Shown here: piece by piece, positions 35,255-47,463 of the stretch
Layout: every line of letters starts with the position of its first letter
Numbering within the stretch: position 1 is the first letter of the stretch
Assembly: GCA_038363925.1 (NCBI GenBank)
Contig: JAQQWL010000003.1
Span: 620,001 to 684,000, forward strand
Source of the DNA: Apiospora phragmitis
Lineage: Eukaryota; Ascomycota; Sordariomycetes; Amphisphaeriales; Apiosporaceae
Length of the DNA stretch: 64,000 nucleotides
Reading direction: 5' to 3'
Notes under the pieces: model-generated
Seen by the model: only the letters and a program-made list of their open reading frames with translations
Told to the model about the DNA's origin: nothing
Databases searched by the model: none
Program-made: the position numbers and the translations under genes

Positions 35255-35620
35255 CTATGAACCGATCTAGATCCAAGAAAGATTATATCGGATTGAGATC
35301 CGAAGTTCACCTCCGTGTTTTGGAAAACCATGTGGACAAGGCTCGGAACGAGGCTGGCCATGGGAACGGCCTGGCATGGACAAACGGATGGACAGAGAGA
35401 GAGAGGACGAACCTGGAAGTAGATGTGGCCATTCGATTCCACATCACGACCTCAGGCATACCATGGACGGAACTTGTGCCGCGTTACAATTCAACCTCAA
35501 CAATGCATTATCAACGGTGCTCGAAAGATCCTCCAACGAGGTCGTTTACGGCTTCAAGCCGAGAGGTATACTGTCGGTTATAAAAATACACTCGAAGCAG
35601 CCGGAGACGTTGCCTGAGGG
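35255..35620 (+). mobile_element. Ty3/gypsy integrase fragment, weakly mutated
   Basis: The + strand gives, over two frames, a [15 protein letters not shown] block, [16 protein letters not shown] (integrase hallmark HPQTDGQSERTN), then CAALQFNLNNALSTVLERSS and NEVVYGFKPR. These are consecutive parts of a gypsy integrase core. Composition is normal, so this fragment escaped heavy RIP or is too short or too low in copy number to trigger it. Flanking LTRs were not found. Confidence 0.7.
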
Positions 35621-37149
35621 GTAGGAGCTGACGATCCAGTTTAACTTACTCTCCACCGCGCTCATGGCTCTCCTCCTGCTCGCGAAGCTACGCGGGACGG
35701 CCGATGCCGGGTGAACCGTCCATGTCTCCTTTACCAACAGCGCCTGCCACATCAGCGTCAAGCCCTCCAAATTTGCTAACTTAACCACTTTTGCACGTTG
35801 CCAACGAGAAGACTGGACGGGCTGATCAGACAAGCTACATACGCGCCAAGCTGCTCTCCATGGCCATCTTGAAAGCTATGATGGCCCTCACGAAGTAGCC
35901 GCAGGACCAGACAAGACCAGTCCAGGGAGGAGCGGGAGGGCCGTATGATTATCAACGCTTGTTGTCCCTTTTTGTACAAAGCTGGCCTTGGATCGCAACT
36001 TTGGCGTCGTGAGCCACCTACTGATGGTCCTGATCCAAGCCCTGCTAGGCAGAGTGGCAGAACAGGGCTCGCACACTTTCATCAGTGCCACGACGCTGGG
36101 CCCGGAAAGTCATGGGAGTGTCTGGCGCCATGACTGCTTATACATGTAAGTTCTTGCCTATCCTTCTATTCATCCACGAACGTACAACAGGCCACCCAGC
36201 ACATAGCTCGCAACATAACTAGGTGATTTAAATGATAGAATGAACGACATTCTCCATATCATGCCTTCGAACCCTTCCTCGCAATAGTCATACTTGTTCC
36301 CATACTGGTGGTTCTTAAGGGCGACACCGCGATCGACTACGCCTAGGATGTACTTTTGTGCAAGATTAGCCTGTACGAATCGGGTCGGCTGTGATGCCAT
36401 AGTGCACGTGGCTGATGTTGCGTAAGCCGGGAGTCCTCGCCACGAGACCCGAGCTTAAACGTGGGATCTACCTCGTTCCTGTGTGTTTCCATCAGGAGCT
36501 CCTGCTGTCCTGGGAAGTTTGCTTTCCCGTTTGTTATTTGGCATCCTTGGTTAGGCATGGCACACCTGCTAAAAGATTGAGAAGTTTGTCTCCAAACCGT
36601 GGTGTTTTGTGCCAAACCTGGAAAGCAAACCACTGCTTGGCAAACCATAAAATATTTCAATCGACTTTAAATTCCGTAGGCCTGTCGCTCTCCACAGTCT
36701 AAAGTGTCAGACCATCTTCGAACTTCTGTCACAGAAAACCTCCAGTAGTAAGACTTCAATGAGCAATATGGACTGCAGCCCTCAAAAACAGGTATCTATA
36801 ATAACACGTTCACTGGAAGCTTTAGGGTCCGTTTTCCTTCATTTGATCCGTTCCAAAAATCATTCTATGTCTGACAGATGAAACTCGCAGGCCTTGGTTA
36901 TTCCTTGCGTCCACGGAATGATTTGGGAGAACCCTGATATCGACCCGGGGCGGTCCAAGTCTACGCGACATGATGAAAACATGCAGCGTTGGTGGTTACA
37001 GACTCCTACTCGTGTATGGTCGCGTTGGATTTCGCAAGAAACTCTTCAGAAGCCAACAGTGGAGTTAATGCCGGAGGACTATTATATCAGTTATGCCTCA
37101 TCCATGCGAAGCAAAATGAATGAGTTTATGCAAGTCTCAACGGACTCGC
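35621..37149. other. Gene-poor stretch with no supported gene
   Basis: Apart from possible debris of the integrase fragment at its start, I see only short frames. A perfect 11-bp inverted repeat (GTTTGCTTTCC at 36517-36527 and its complement at 36620-36630) lies in a segment full of GTTTG/CAAAC words and could be a small hairpin or MITE remnant. Confidence 0.35.
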
Positions 37150-37592
37150 TTTTTGGGCCAAACTCACAACTCCGATCGGGTCGATTTCGAGCTGCAAAGA
37201 TATCACGCCCTTTATGCGCTGCACGACAGGCAATACGAGTTGGCTGACTCGATCCTCGAGGATATGCTACACTATCCCGGCACTCATTTCTACGACCGTG
37301 TGCGTAACTTCACCGCCGCTCAAGTTCAAAGAGACGGGCCATCGCATATGTTTACTTGGGGAGGTACGATGAATCCAAACGCCACCTAGACGCTGCTTGG
37401 AAGTCTCTGCGCGCCGCGCGCTCTAAAGCCAGGGACTCCGCAAGGTGGGGTCCAACATGCACTTGGGGAGTTCCGTCTGCCTCCTGCATGCAAGAATTTG
37501 AGAGCCGATTGGAATGCGATCTAGAAACCCTTAAAGAGCCTGTTGATCTTTTGGTGGAGGGTGGTTTCGAACCAGCGGCAACCGATGAGTGA
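37150..37592 (+). pseudogene. TPR-like helical repeat gene fragment
   Basis: The frame at 37150-37340 reads RVDFELQRYHALYALHDRQYE and LADSILEDMLHYPGTHFYDRV. After a one-frame change near 37330 it continues RAIAYVYLGRYDESKRHLDAAW to a stop at 37590-37592. The A-x-x-Y-x-x-L-G-R-Y-D-E pattern with helix spacing is typical of tetratricopeptide repeats. Upstream sequence is in yet another frame. No complete gene can be built, so a fragment or pseudogene is most likely. Confidence 0.45.
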
Positions 37593-38869
37593 GTATTTCC
37601 CCAGTTCAGGACATCGAGGACATGGTTTTGACTATAATATCTAAACACAGTTCCGTCCAAGGCTACAGCGCCTTTGCTAGAAAAGAGGAAATAGGCTGGC
37701 TGATGAATCTAACGTTACTATGAGGCGAGACCTTGGCGCTATAGTTAAGGCAACTCGAGTTATAGGTCAATAAATCTACAGAATACGTAGATATTAATTA
37801 AGAGATTGAATTTCTATAGAAGTTTAACGAATGCTTGATTATAGCCTACGATAACTGCTTTGTCCGAGTCAAAAGCAGCGAAGATATTACAAAAAGAGGT
37901 TCAGGGGCTAGGAGCGCCACACTGTGGAGGTGCGATCTTCAGCCACCCTAGACCGCTGTCTTGGAAGCTTCGATTGGGCTTTCCAAGTGGACAATTGCTC
38001 CATCCCCGTATGTCTGTTCACAAACTTTCATCTATTACACTTTCAATCAATCAGGACATACATGTACAAGACAATCTCGTCGTTACCGTTCGACCAGCGG
38101 AATGATGTATTGAATGTAAACGAGGCGGCTTCTTGGATAACCGTGGCTGCGCTTGGCTGAGGTCAACCTGTTGCTAAAGTGTGGCTGTGCCTTTTGATGA
38201 CGGGGACAAATCTCACTACGAGAGGTTGCCTGGTTACCGACTTTGACGATGATACCAAACTGCTGTTCTGCTTTTCATTCTCCGACAACACGAAACAAAT
38301 CTAAGGTAGGTACGATCTATGCTATTCCTATCCGATAGATGATTCCCCTCATTACAAGAACAGAACTGTGTGCCGTGGGGCGCCAAATCAATCTCCACGA
38401 TCTTACATACATGATTCCAGTTTGCCCGGTCGCAACATGGCCGTTCTATGTTGCCCGCCGACAAAATCCCAAGTCCTTCCATCCCCCCGTTCCCCCAATT
38501 TCGTTTTTTGCCCATTCCCATTCAATCCGTCCCGTACATTTTCGTACATACATGATTAAACTCGAATATGTCGACAACTCATCCGTCCATCCGTCCGCCG
38601 TGATGATTACCTGAGAATGCAAGCCCAACAAAGGAAAAGTTTCGCAAATGCAACCGCCAAAAGGAGAACGCGCACGACAAAAGAAACAAACTGAACGAGC
38701 AGTCCCTGGATATCCATCCATGCATCGAATCCCCCTCATTAAATCAATCGTCCGTCCAATCAATCAATCAATCATGACCGTTCGACCTCATTAGTCGTAC
38801 AACATGAACCCCAATACCCTTCGTCCTCCTCATTACGTCACCCGTATGAGTGTTTCCTTTCCTTTCCCT
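37593..38869. other. Intergenic
   Basis: No supported gene. The part nearest 38870 includes the 3' side of the coiled-coil gene on the minus strand. Confidence 0.4.
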
Positions 38870-41608
38870 TTACAATTCCTCGCGGCGCATGATGCACACC
38901 GTCCCCGCGCGGTCGCCCGAGTTGCGCACGAACACCATACCCGACGACGACGAGCGCGCGTGCTTCTTGGACGACGACGAGGACCCGGACGACGACGCCG
39001 AAGACGACGACGAAGACTTCTTGTCGCTGTGCCCATCCTTGCTCGACGAGCGCGACGAGCTGCGCGAGCTGCTACCGTTCGACCGGCGCGGCTTGCTCTC
39101 GGCCTTGAGCCGGAGCTCGAGCTCGTGCGCCTTCATCGCAACGATGGCGTGAACCGTGCGCGCCTCGTCGAGCTCTTTCATCAGCGTCGCCGTCTGGGAC
39201 GCGAGCTGGCAGTTCTGCTCCTCGAGCCCGTAAACCCTGCCGGCCTCCGCGGCCAAAGCGGCCAAGCCGGGCACCTTGTCGGCCTCGGCCTGGAGCGCCG
39301 TGATGCGCGTCTCGAGCCCGGTCTTCTCCACGCCGAGCAGGAAGCGGGCCGCCTCGAGCTCCTTGTTCTTGGCCAGGAGCTGGTCCGGGTCCAGCCCTGC
39401 GATGTCCGCCTCGAGTTTCTTGGTCTTCTCCTCGAGCTCGGTCTGCTTCGCCTTCTCGTCCTCGAGCTCCTTGATGTGCCCCTCTATGGCCGCCTCGAGC
39501 TCCCTGGTGTGTTCCTCCTTCGCGGCCTCAAGGCCCTTGGTGTGCTCCTCGCGGGCGGCTTTGAGGTCCTTGGCGGCTTGCTCCTTGTCGGCCTCCAGAG
39601 TCTGGATGTTGGCCTGGAAGGCGGTGATCTCGGTCTGTAGCTTGGCGAGGTTCTCGGTGGCTTCGTTGAAGTGCTCTCGGGCCTCGGTCAGCTTCTTGTC
39701 GAGGACCAGCTTCTCATCCGCAAGGGCGATGTTGGCCATCTTGGAGCCGGCTAGGTCAGTCTCGAGCGTGTCGATCTGCGCCGCCATGCTGGCCTTCTCC
39801 TCGTCCAGCTGCTTCTGGATGGTGGCCTTCTCTTCCTCCAGTTGGGTCTGGATGGCAGCCTTCTCCTCCTCGAGCCGTCTCTGGACCTCCGCCTTCTCGC
39901 CCATGAACTGCTTCTCCACGGCCTCCTTCTCTTCCAGGAGCTGCCTTTCCATAACCGCCTTCTCTGCGAGGAGCTTTGCCTCCACGGCATGCTTCTCGTC
40001 CAAGAGCGTCTTCTCCAGCTGGTCCATCTCCTGGTGAAGGTCCCTCTCGAGGTGATCCATCTCCTTGTTGAGCTCCTTCTCAAGGGCCTTCTTCTCGTCG
40101 GTCAGGCGCTTGGTGAGCTCTTCCTTCTCGGGGCCGAAGGCGTCGATCTGGGTCTGTAGGTTGCCGATCTTCTGCTCCAGGTTCTCGATCTCGTTTTGGA
40201 GGTCGATGTTCTGGTCCTCGACCTCCTTGATGCGAGATTGGAGCTTCTCCTGTTCCGCCTTCATGGACTCCTTCTCTTGTTGGGACGCCGCTTGGGCCTC
40301 GGCGAAGCTCTTCTTCACCTCGGCAAAGGCCTGGGCCTCGGCGGCGTGCTTCTCGACGTCTCCCTTGAGGGCATCGCGCTCCGCGGTCAGGTCCTTGACC
40401 TCTTTGCCCTGGGACGCGATGCGCGCCTCGAGCGCCGCGGCAGCCTTTTCGAAGGCCGCGATCTGGCGCAGGAGGAGCTCCTCCTGGTCCTTTTGCAGCT
40501 GGCTGCGCTGCTCGAGGTCCTGGGTCAGCCGGACGAGCTCCATCCTGGTCTCGGCGCCGGCTCGGCGCATGGCGTCGCGCTCGGCCTCGGCCATCTCGAG
40601 CATGCTGCGCTGTAGGTCGAAGTTGGAGCGGTACTCGTCGAAGCGCTGGCGCTGCTCCTGCAGGTCACGTGCGGCGAGCTCCCGGGCCATGCGCTCCTGC
40701 TTGATGGACCGCTCGGCCTCCTTGTGGTCGTAGCCGTGCCTCGAAAGTTGCTCTGTGGTGTCGGCCAGCTCGCGGTTCAGGCGACTGTTGGAGGCCTGCA
40801 GATCCTGGGCCTCGCGCTCGAGCTGCTCGATCTTGTGGAGCAAGTCCTTGTCCTTGTTGCCATTGCTGGCTGGGCCGAGCCTCTTACCCGACAGCTGGAG
40901 GTCCTTGGATTGGGACGTAGAAAGGGCGGGGGCTGCAGGGGCGGCGGGCGTTGGCAGTACTTGGATGCGCACTGTCGTGCCACTTTTCTGTGTGGGACGG
41001 GAGGGTGCTGTGGTTGTGGAAGGGAGCGCCGCCTTGGCAGGGGAGGGCAGACCCGACCTGCTGCGCGGCGGCATACGGACCTTGGTCATGGAGGGCGCAT
41101 GACGGACATGCTTGCTTTGAATAGGAGCCCTGGTCTCCTTGCTCGAGGATGTGAAATCAGAAGATGCAATACTAGTGGCTTGTGTGTTGATGGAGAGCTC
41201 GGACGATGCCGAGCCCGACTCCGTGTCTGTGTCGAAGTTGTAGAAGTTGTTGTCAATTGGTGACGAGACCAGTGGCGGGCCGGCCTGGTGTTGTTGTGAT
41301 TGTTGCAGTTGCTGCAGGCTTTGAAGCTGTTGTGGTTGTTGTTCAGGCCGGGGGTTCCGGATGAAGCGGTCGGCGAGCGACCGTGTGCTGCCGAAAGGCG
41401 CTGGGTTTGGCGTCTGCGGGGCATAGTTCCCCGAGGTGCTGGTGGTATATCCACTTGATGTGAGGTCCGTCTCGGACGTTCTCTGGGATGAGGCTCCTGA
41501 GCTACCCCTGCTGAGATACTTGGGCCTTTGAGGGAGTCTGGAGAAGGAGGATGCCATGTCGTTCCTGATTTCGACCGTTGGTCGAGTCGCCGTCGCCGTT
41601 CGTTCCAT
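38870..41608 (-). CDS. Large hendecad coiled-coil protein, intronless
   Basis: One open frame of 912 aa. Residues 1-260 are low-complexity Ser/Thr/Pro/Gln with a Q tract near 90-110. Residues about 265-835 are an almost unbroken coiled coil. Residues 502-611 are ten consecutive 11-residue units of the form L-x-E-E-K-x-x-x-x-x-Q, and about 682-714 hold three more (LEAAKEEHTRE type). The tail is a Ser/Arg/Lys-rich run (about 840-890) and ends GTVCIMRREEL. No membrane or motor domain is visible. The architecture suggests a structural scaffold (spindle pole, septal or cell-end type), but no named orthologue is evident. Met18 (MASSFSRLPQRPKYLSRG) is an alternative start. Confidence 0.85.
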   Translation of the reverse strand: MERTATATRPTVEIRNDMASSFSRLPQRPKYLSRGSSGASSQRTSETDLTSSGYTTSTSGNYAPQTPNPAPFGSTRSLADRFIRNPRPEQQPQQLQSLQQLQQSQQHQAGPPLVSSPIDNNFYNFDTDTESGSASSELSINTQATSIASSDFTSSSKETRAPIQSKHVRHAPSMTKVRMPPRSRSGLPSPAKAALPSTTTAPSRPTQKSGTTVRIQVLPTPAAPAAPALSTSQSKDLQLSGKRLGPASNGNKDKDLLHKIEQLEREAQDLQASNSRLNRELADTTEQLSRHGYDHKEAERSIKQERMARELAARDLQEQRQRFDEYRSNFDLQRSMLEMAEAERDAMRRAGAETRMELVRLTQDLEQRSQLQKDQEELLLRQIAAFEKAAAALEARIASQGKEVKDLTAERDALKGDVEKHAAEAQAFAEVKKSFAEAQAASQQEKESMKAEQEKLQSRIKEVEDQNIDLQNEIENLEQKIGNLQTQIDAFGPEKEELTKRLTDEKKALEKELNKEMDHLERDLHQEMDQLEKTLLDEKHAVEAKLLAEKAVMERQLLEEKEAVEKQFMGEKAEVQRRLEEEKAAIQTQLEEEKATIQKQLDEEKASMAAQIDTLETDLAGSKMANIALADEKLVLDKKLTEAREHFNEATENLAKLQTEITAFQANIQTLEADKEQAAKDLKAAREEHTKGLEAAKEEHTRELEAAIEGHIKELEDEKAKQTELEEKTKKLEADIAGLDPDQLLAKNKELEAARFLLGVEKTGLETRITALQAEADKVPGLAALAAEAGRVYGLEEQNCQLASQTATLMKELDEARTVHAIVAMKAHELELRLKAESKPRRSNGSSSRSSSRSSSKDGHSDKKSSSSSSASSSGSSSSSKKHARSSSSGMVFVRNSGDRAGTVCIMRREEL
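39776..40105 (-). repeat. Ten 33-bp tandem units coding 11-residue coiled-coil repeats
   Basis: Each unit encodes 11 residues (for example LEEEKATIQKQ, LLEEKEAVEKQ, LNKEMDHLERD) with no indels across ten units. A second triplet array lies at 39467-39565. The units are diverged at DNA level, so the array is old and maintained at the protein level. Confidence 0.85.
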
Positions 41609-44600
41609 CTTACTACTACTGGGCTGGGTGTTGATCTATGTGTCGTGGGCAGTGTCTGTTGGTGGATGAATTGGGGTTAGCCTGGGTCGGTGTTGGTGTG
41701 AAGGTGCGTAGGCCGCGATGAAGCTGAATGGTGAGTAGATGTGGTTGATGTAGTTGAGCATATTGCTATTGAAATGGATTGGGGAGGGGAAAGGTGAGCA
41801 GAAGTACTAGCCCGATGATCAACTGTGAGGGTTTTGTTTGTCTGGGATTCCGAGGCGAGTGATGCAGGAAGATAGGAGAAAGAGGGAGAAAAAGGTACAT
41901 CGGGCAGGCTAAAGCAGGAAGTAAGGTGACACGGGCTGGGAAATAAGACGAGACGACGGACGATTGCTGCTGGGCCAAGCAAGCATCCCCCGGATTCGAT
42001 GGGGGGTGTTGCCCTAGCCCAGCCAGCCGCCCGTCGTGCCCGAACAGCTCATTGCGTGGTTCAGCCCGGGCCAAATGGCGATGACGCATTTTCGGTTGTG
42101 CGCAGCCAAAAAATGTCCAGAATGCCATGTCTGGCTGGGCACGCAGCACGTCTCGACGGCCGTCGCTGTGCCTGACTCACCAGGATCGGGCGCTCAATCA
42201 AGACATCCAACGTGGCCCAACGGCCCCCCTTGGTCCTGGTAGTCCCACTAGTCTGTGAGGTCCCCTGGTATTGCGGGTTCAACCGCCTGGAAAAGCAACC
42301 CACTTGGGGCCAATGGTAGTCGGTGGAACAGGGGGGTCTCAGGATAAGCCAGGGTGAGCCAGGATAAGCCGTGCTGGCACCAGTTGGGCACAAATGGGAC
42401 AGCCCAAAAATCGCCACTCGGTTTCCCTTTTCGGCCAATCGGCTCCGCGCATGGGGGCTGGCTGGCTGGTCGGGCTGGTCAGCCAAGCAGCGACAGGGGT
42501 GCGATATACTTAGACGACGACGTGACTTGGGTTTTTGCGACAATCAGCGACGACCATGGAGGGCCACATGGTCTCGTTTTCTCGCTCTGCCGTTTCTGCG
42601 GGACTTATTCCCTCCTCTTCTTTGGTCTCTTTCAGGTCTTTTACGCTACACTGTATCTAAGAATGTAAGTCATTTGATTGCGGGTTTGCTGCTGCTGCTG
42701 CTGCGGCTGCTTCTACGCTACAACGGCCCATGTGTCCCAAGTGCGACACAAAGCGACGATTGTGAGGCATCAATTGAGATGTTGATATCTCCGACAGGCT
42801 CTCAAAGAGATGGATTGCCAAACATGCAGCTGCTTGCTTGCTTGCATCATCTTTTTTGTTTCTTTATTTTCTCCGATCTGAAGCATGACCCCGTGTGAGG
42901 CTGATCGATTGCCCGGCAAATCAAACTTGGGGTGTTTGTCACCCATTGCATGACCTGCTTTCCTTTTCGATTCCGCAGCAAACCTGCTCAACGGCGGAAC
43001 TGCCGCGATACCGTAATAATGACTTGGGGCGACAATTGCAGGGCTAGATTGCCCGGAACGGAATCCGGCTGTCACTTTTCAAACTGTACAGACGTAGATT
43101 GCTTGCTTCAGGCGCCTCGCCTCACCTCGCATGGTCGCCCGTCTGCAGCGACCTCTATTCGGCTCATCACCTGATACGAAACATGCATAACGGCGGCACT
43201 CATTGGCTCACGTCCCGGGCGTCGAGGTAAGAGTATCTATCTGGTAGGGTGTGCTCTCTCCTTCGTCCTCATGCACTACTACAGTGACGATCACCGTGAG
43301 GCTGGTTGGGATACCCTGCGTAAAGGCGCCCCCGCTGACCAAAGCAGTTGCGATCTGGACGTTTACCCCCTTCATCGTCCAATGAAACCTCACGTGCTCT
43401 CCTATTGACTACATCTTGGACAAGAGTGGCTACCCAAACCACCAAAAGCCACCCAGAACCCAACCAACGAAAGGTCGTGTTAATGCGAAACTCCGCGTCT
43501 CGGTCGCGACCGAACGACAAAGCCAGTGCGCATTACGGCAAACTGATGTTTCCTGATTTTCTGGAGCAGGTATTACTACGTGACGATCTAGGCACCGTGA
43601 GTGGCCCGCGGGCTACTGCAAAGCGTGAGGAGCCGCGAATAGGCTGCCTGCTGCCGCCTCTAGAAGGCAGGGAAGCCATTCATGCCACATCAGGCCTCGA
43701 CCGAAAGAGGCTGTGTGCACAGTGATGTGGTCAGCCTACGTGGCTTGTGAGGTGGTAAGGTTGATTTTCAGCACTCCCTCGCCAATGGAAGAGAAGAGAG
43801 TACGGACAGGCTCTTTCTCGCTGTGTTGGCATCGAAGTACCTACTGGTTCCCCCTCCTCACGCCTTCTTCCCCTTTCCTTCTGCAAAAGATATTTGGTTT
43901 GGTCACATGCGTCATTCCGTCATTATACAGCAGATTATTGCTTTCCGGACAGTGCTTTTTCAACCGTCTGACAGAAAACAGGGTTCAAACTACCAGGCAG
44001 GAAACGAAACTGTAGCAGACACTACCTAAGAAAAGAAGAGGGAAACGGCAGCCAAAAGCAAATGTGTCGACTGGCGATGGGGACTCTCCATCCTTCAGGT
44101 CGTCGCAATCCACCTTCCGGCCCGCTGCCAGCGAATAGTAAGTATCCAGCCACGATGTTTTTTCTTCTCCGGTGGCTCCACACCGGCCAATCGGGATGCA
44201 GGGGTCGCCCCATCTCGCGCGCGCTCACCAACGTGTTCCCCGGCTGCCCGGTGCTGCTCGGCCTAGCAGTCAGCAGTTTGCCCACGGTGCACGGTGTGTG
44301 TGACCTAGGTGCTTGTGCTAGCTCGACCTAGGTGTTTCTGTCTAGCTTGTTCCCGCGATAGTCCAGAATAGTCTAGGCCGAAAAGACCCAAAGTGGGCAC
44401 GTACGCGAGTTCCTAGCTGACTATTGCCTAGCCCTGCAGTAACCAGGTGGGCATCCGGCTCCACCATGGCCGCTTGGTTTCGTTCGAGGTGGGTATGGGG
44501 AAAGGCCTGCCGGGATGTCGCTTGCAGGGGCTCCAGCCATCTGCCGGGTTAGCTGTCACCTCATGTACGCACAGAAATCCAGAAAACGGCAAAATTCGTT

Positions 44601-47463
44601 TTCGGTGTGGAATATATGTATGCAGCAGCGTTGAGGAATTCCACCGTACCGTTTACAGAATTCGGTCAATATTATGTAGCCATAAGCCCATACGCAGCCA
44701 AGATACACGCAGATACGCGTAAGACGCGGAGTTGTCGGTCGTTATCTGCAATATTTCATGTAGGCTGACGGGGACTTCCCTCTCCAGTGTTGGTAGCTGC
44801 GATAATTACTTGCTCCATCGGAGATAACGGTTCTAGGAGGACGTCACGGCAATAACACCTCTTTGAGCATAGGCTTGCTCTCGATGCTACTACTAAAAGG
44901 GCGGCGAGCTCCTCCGAAAACTGTTCATTTCGCAGTTGGCCAGTCAGCAGTCCCGCGGGAGCATTGCATGAATCACGCTGTTGTCACGGGTGACCGTCAT
45001 TTTCCGCGATAGGCGCGGTGATTCGACAAATCCCTCGCTTGCAGGTCTTGCAATTCTTCTAGGATCCTGGAAGATGCGTGCCGAGTCTCCCTCTTAAGCA
45101 ACTGATCACAGCGGGCATGTCGGAATGTGTGACTTGGGCATCTGCGGTTGGTGTTGCATGAGGATTTCTGAGTCAGATTGGGCCTTAATCAGAGGGAAGG
45201 CTCAGTGGCTCGAGTCTTGAGCTGGCCAATTTCGGTCGTTACCTGCCAGCTCTTAGAATTGCCACTCAGACATTCAAGGTAATATTTCTTTCAAGGCCCA
45301 GTCCTTTGGCTTTTGCCCATGCTGCCTTGCTTGTTCACCCACCGGTGGAGTTGAATTTGAATCGAGCGTACTCTGTGGTTATCTTCTCGACTTCATTATG
45401 ATGATACACCGGTGTATTTCGTAGTGTAGTTCTCATTTATTGGGTATGTAGAGAAAGTTGTTCTGCTTTCTGCCGTAAACGTGTATCTGCCATCGCACTC
45501 TAGTACATAGTGGTAAGCCTGCGGCCTTGTACTGGTTGAAGGGTGATAGTTAGCCATAGGTTTAGTGTGAGCCAACAGATTTAGGCATCCATTGTCCACT
45601 GCTCAATATCTTGTCACTTTGTGCTCTTATCAGAAAGGCATTCTTGCCAGCTTTGGATATGTGGAGCAACCTGAGACAATCACCCAATCATGTAAATGTA
45701 GGGGGCACTCACTCATACTTGCAGGCCTCATACTCGCGGGAATTGAGCAGTCTTTCCCATGACTCAGCAGAGCTAGGCGACAGGCATATCATCACTCATA
45801 CTTACATAGGATATCATTGGTTGCTTTGTACGTTTCAATAGTCAAAAGCCTTGTAGATTCCTACATCTCTTACCCCTACCCCCTCCCCCCACCCGGAGCG
45901 AGATCACAATGTGTGTACCGACCTAAACTCAAGGAGTAGGGGATACACACAACCAGTTCATGTAAGCAAAGCTAGATGATGAAGGCTCATAATACTAAGA
46001 TATCTCACATATTATTTGCCCCCTAGATGCCCCAAGTAGACAAGTAACAATTCCATGCCCTAAGGCTTAGATGTGGTATGGGGAAAGCGTCAGACGTGGC
46101 CAATGAAGAAGACACCAGCGGAGAAGGAGCAGAACAGTCCAGACCAGCTGTTGCCTGGTGTTCCTACAAGCCGGAAAACAACACTACTCGCGGCCAAAGG
46201 GGGTCCTCAACACCGTGATCTGCACCATCACGATTGTGGCTCTGCGCTTGCCGATTTCATCGTGAGGCACGGGAAGTCGCTGAGTGGGGATCATGTCGAC
46301 AGTCGGAGGATTTAGGAAGGAGCCAACATAGATTGGCAAGGTGGTGCCTCAAGTATCACGGCCACTGGCTTTGTTCCTGAAGTCATTCTAGCCAGTAAAA
46401 TTTGCTCGGTTTCCCCTCGTTTGAAGGCGAATAGTGGAAATAATTGTCATGTTCTATTTGGTTGAAATGTTCGATTAAACCACGCAAGTATTTTGACACC
46501 TTCGTGAAAAGTAATCACTTGTGGCATTTTTAGTTTACTTAGTATTCCTTAATATACAAAACAGGTCATTCTTAGTAATGAATAATAACTGCGCATTATT
46601 GATTATAAGAAAGGCTTTTCTATATTCTGGATTTCAATTTTAATAAGTCAGGTGGTCCTTAGTCAATATTCATGGAAATCAGAACTTTGCACCTTCAGCT
46701 TAGGTCGGCCACAGCTCAGGGAGACTCGTTGAAATTATCGGCGACCCCCTGTTTTTAAAGCAAAACATAACCGACCATTTCCCAGTTCTCAGAATGTCAT
46801 GTCATTACCTGAACTTCTTACAATCCCATCAAAGTTTGCCAATTCCCGGACCTTTCTCACTGTTGTAGGTGACCTCTTTTTTTGTCACCTTCAACTTGGA
46901 TCCAGTACCAAGTCAGCCTGACAGAAACCAAATACTCAACGCCGACGCCTTTTCTAGAAGCAAACCACAATCGCCTGTAATGCTTTTACCAGGCCAGTAC
47001 TTCTTTCACTTTCTAAACTTACTTTGTCCCCAACTTGGACCTAATCTTTTACCAACTACTCACCGCAAGCCAGAAATCATATACCAGTGTTATTATTCTC
47101 GTCGCCTACCTCGTTCCCGAAATGAACCACAATCAACGGCTTCACTTTCTATTCAGGCATTCTATTCAATGTGCACATCTCTCAATCCCACAACTTGGGT
47201 CTCACTCTTTTCCCTGCCACTACTTGTCAAAAGCCATCAGTTTCTGCCTTGGGAACCTTGACCTGACAGAGAACAACAATCCTTCTCTGCCCCCAACTTG
47301 TTCAGCGTTCTTGACGTCAAGATCAACTCTCGTCTAATAACCTGATCTTGTACCTTCTCGTCAGCAACCAAACAAGCGATTTGTCCCATCAAACAATTGG
47401 CCTTCCGTTCAACCCTTCCTGCGCTACTGTTCACTTGTTCCTTCACTTTTTGGGAACGCAACC
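41609..47463. other. 5.9-kb non-coding region between divergent genes
   Basis: Normal composition and no RIP signature. No supported gene on either strand, only short frames without motifs. It separates two divergently transcribed genes. The last ~600 bp before 47464 is pyrimidine-rich with repeated CAACTTGG-like words (about 46893, 47030 and 47190) and probably is a long 5' leader and promoter of the downstream gene. Confidence 0.5.

Noticed and set aside
39276..40037. Long open frames on the + strand opposite the coiled-coil gene (up to 253 codons, Ser/Leu rich)
   Set aside because: They mirror the Glu/Lys/Leu-rich GC3 codons of the minus-strand gene; no motifs of their own.
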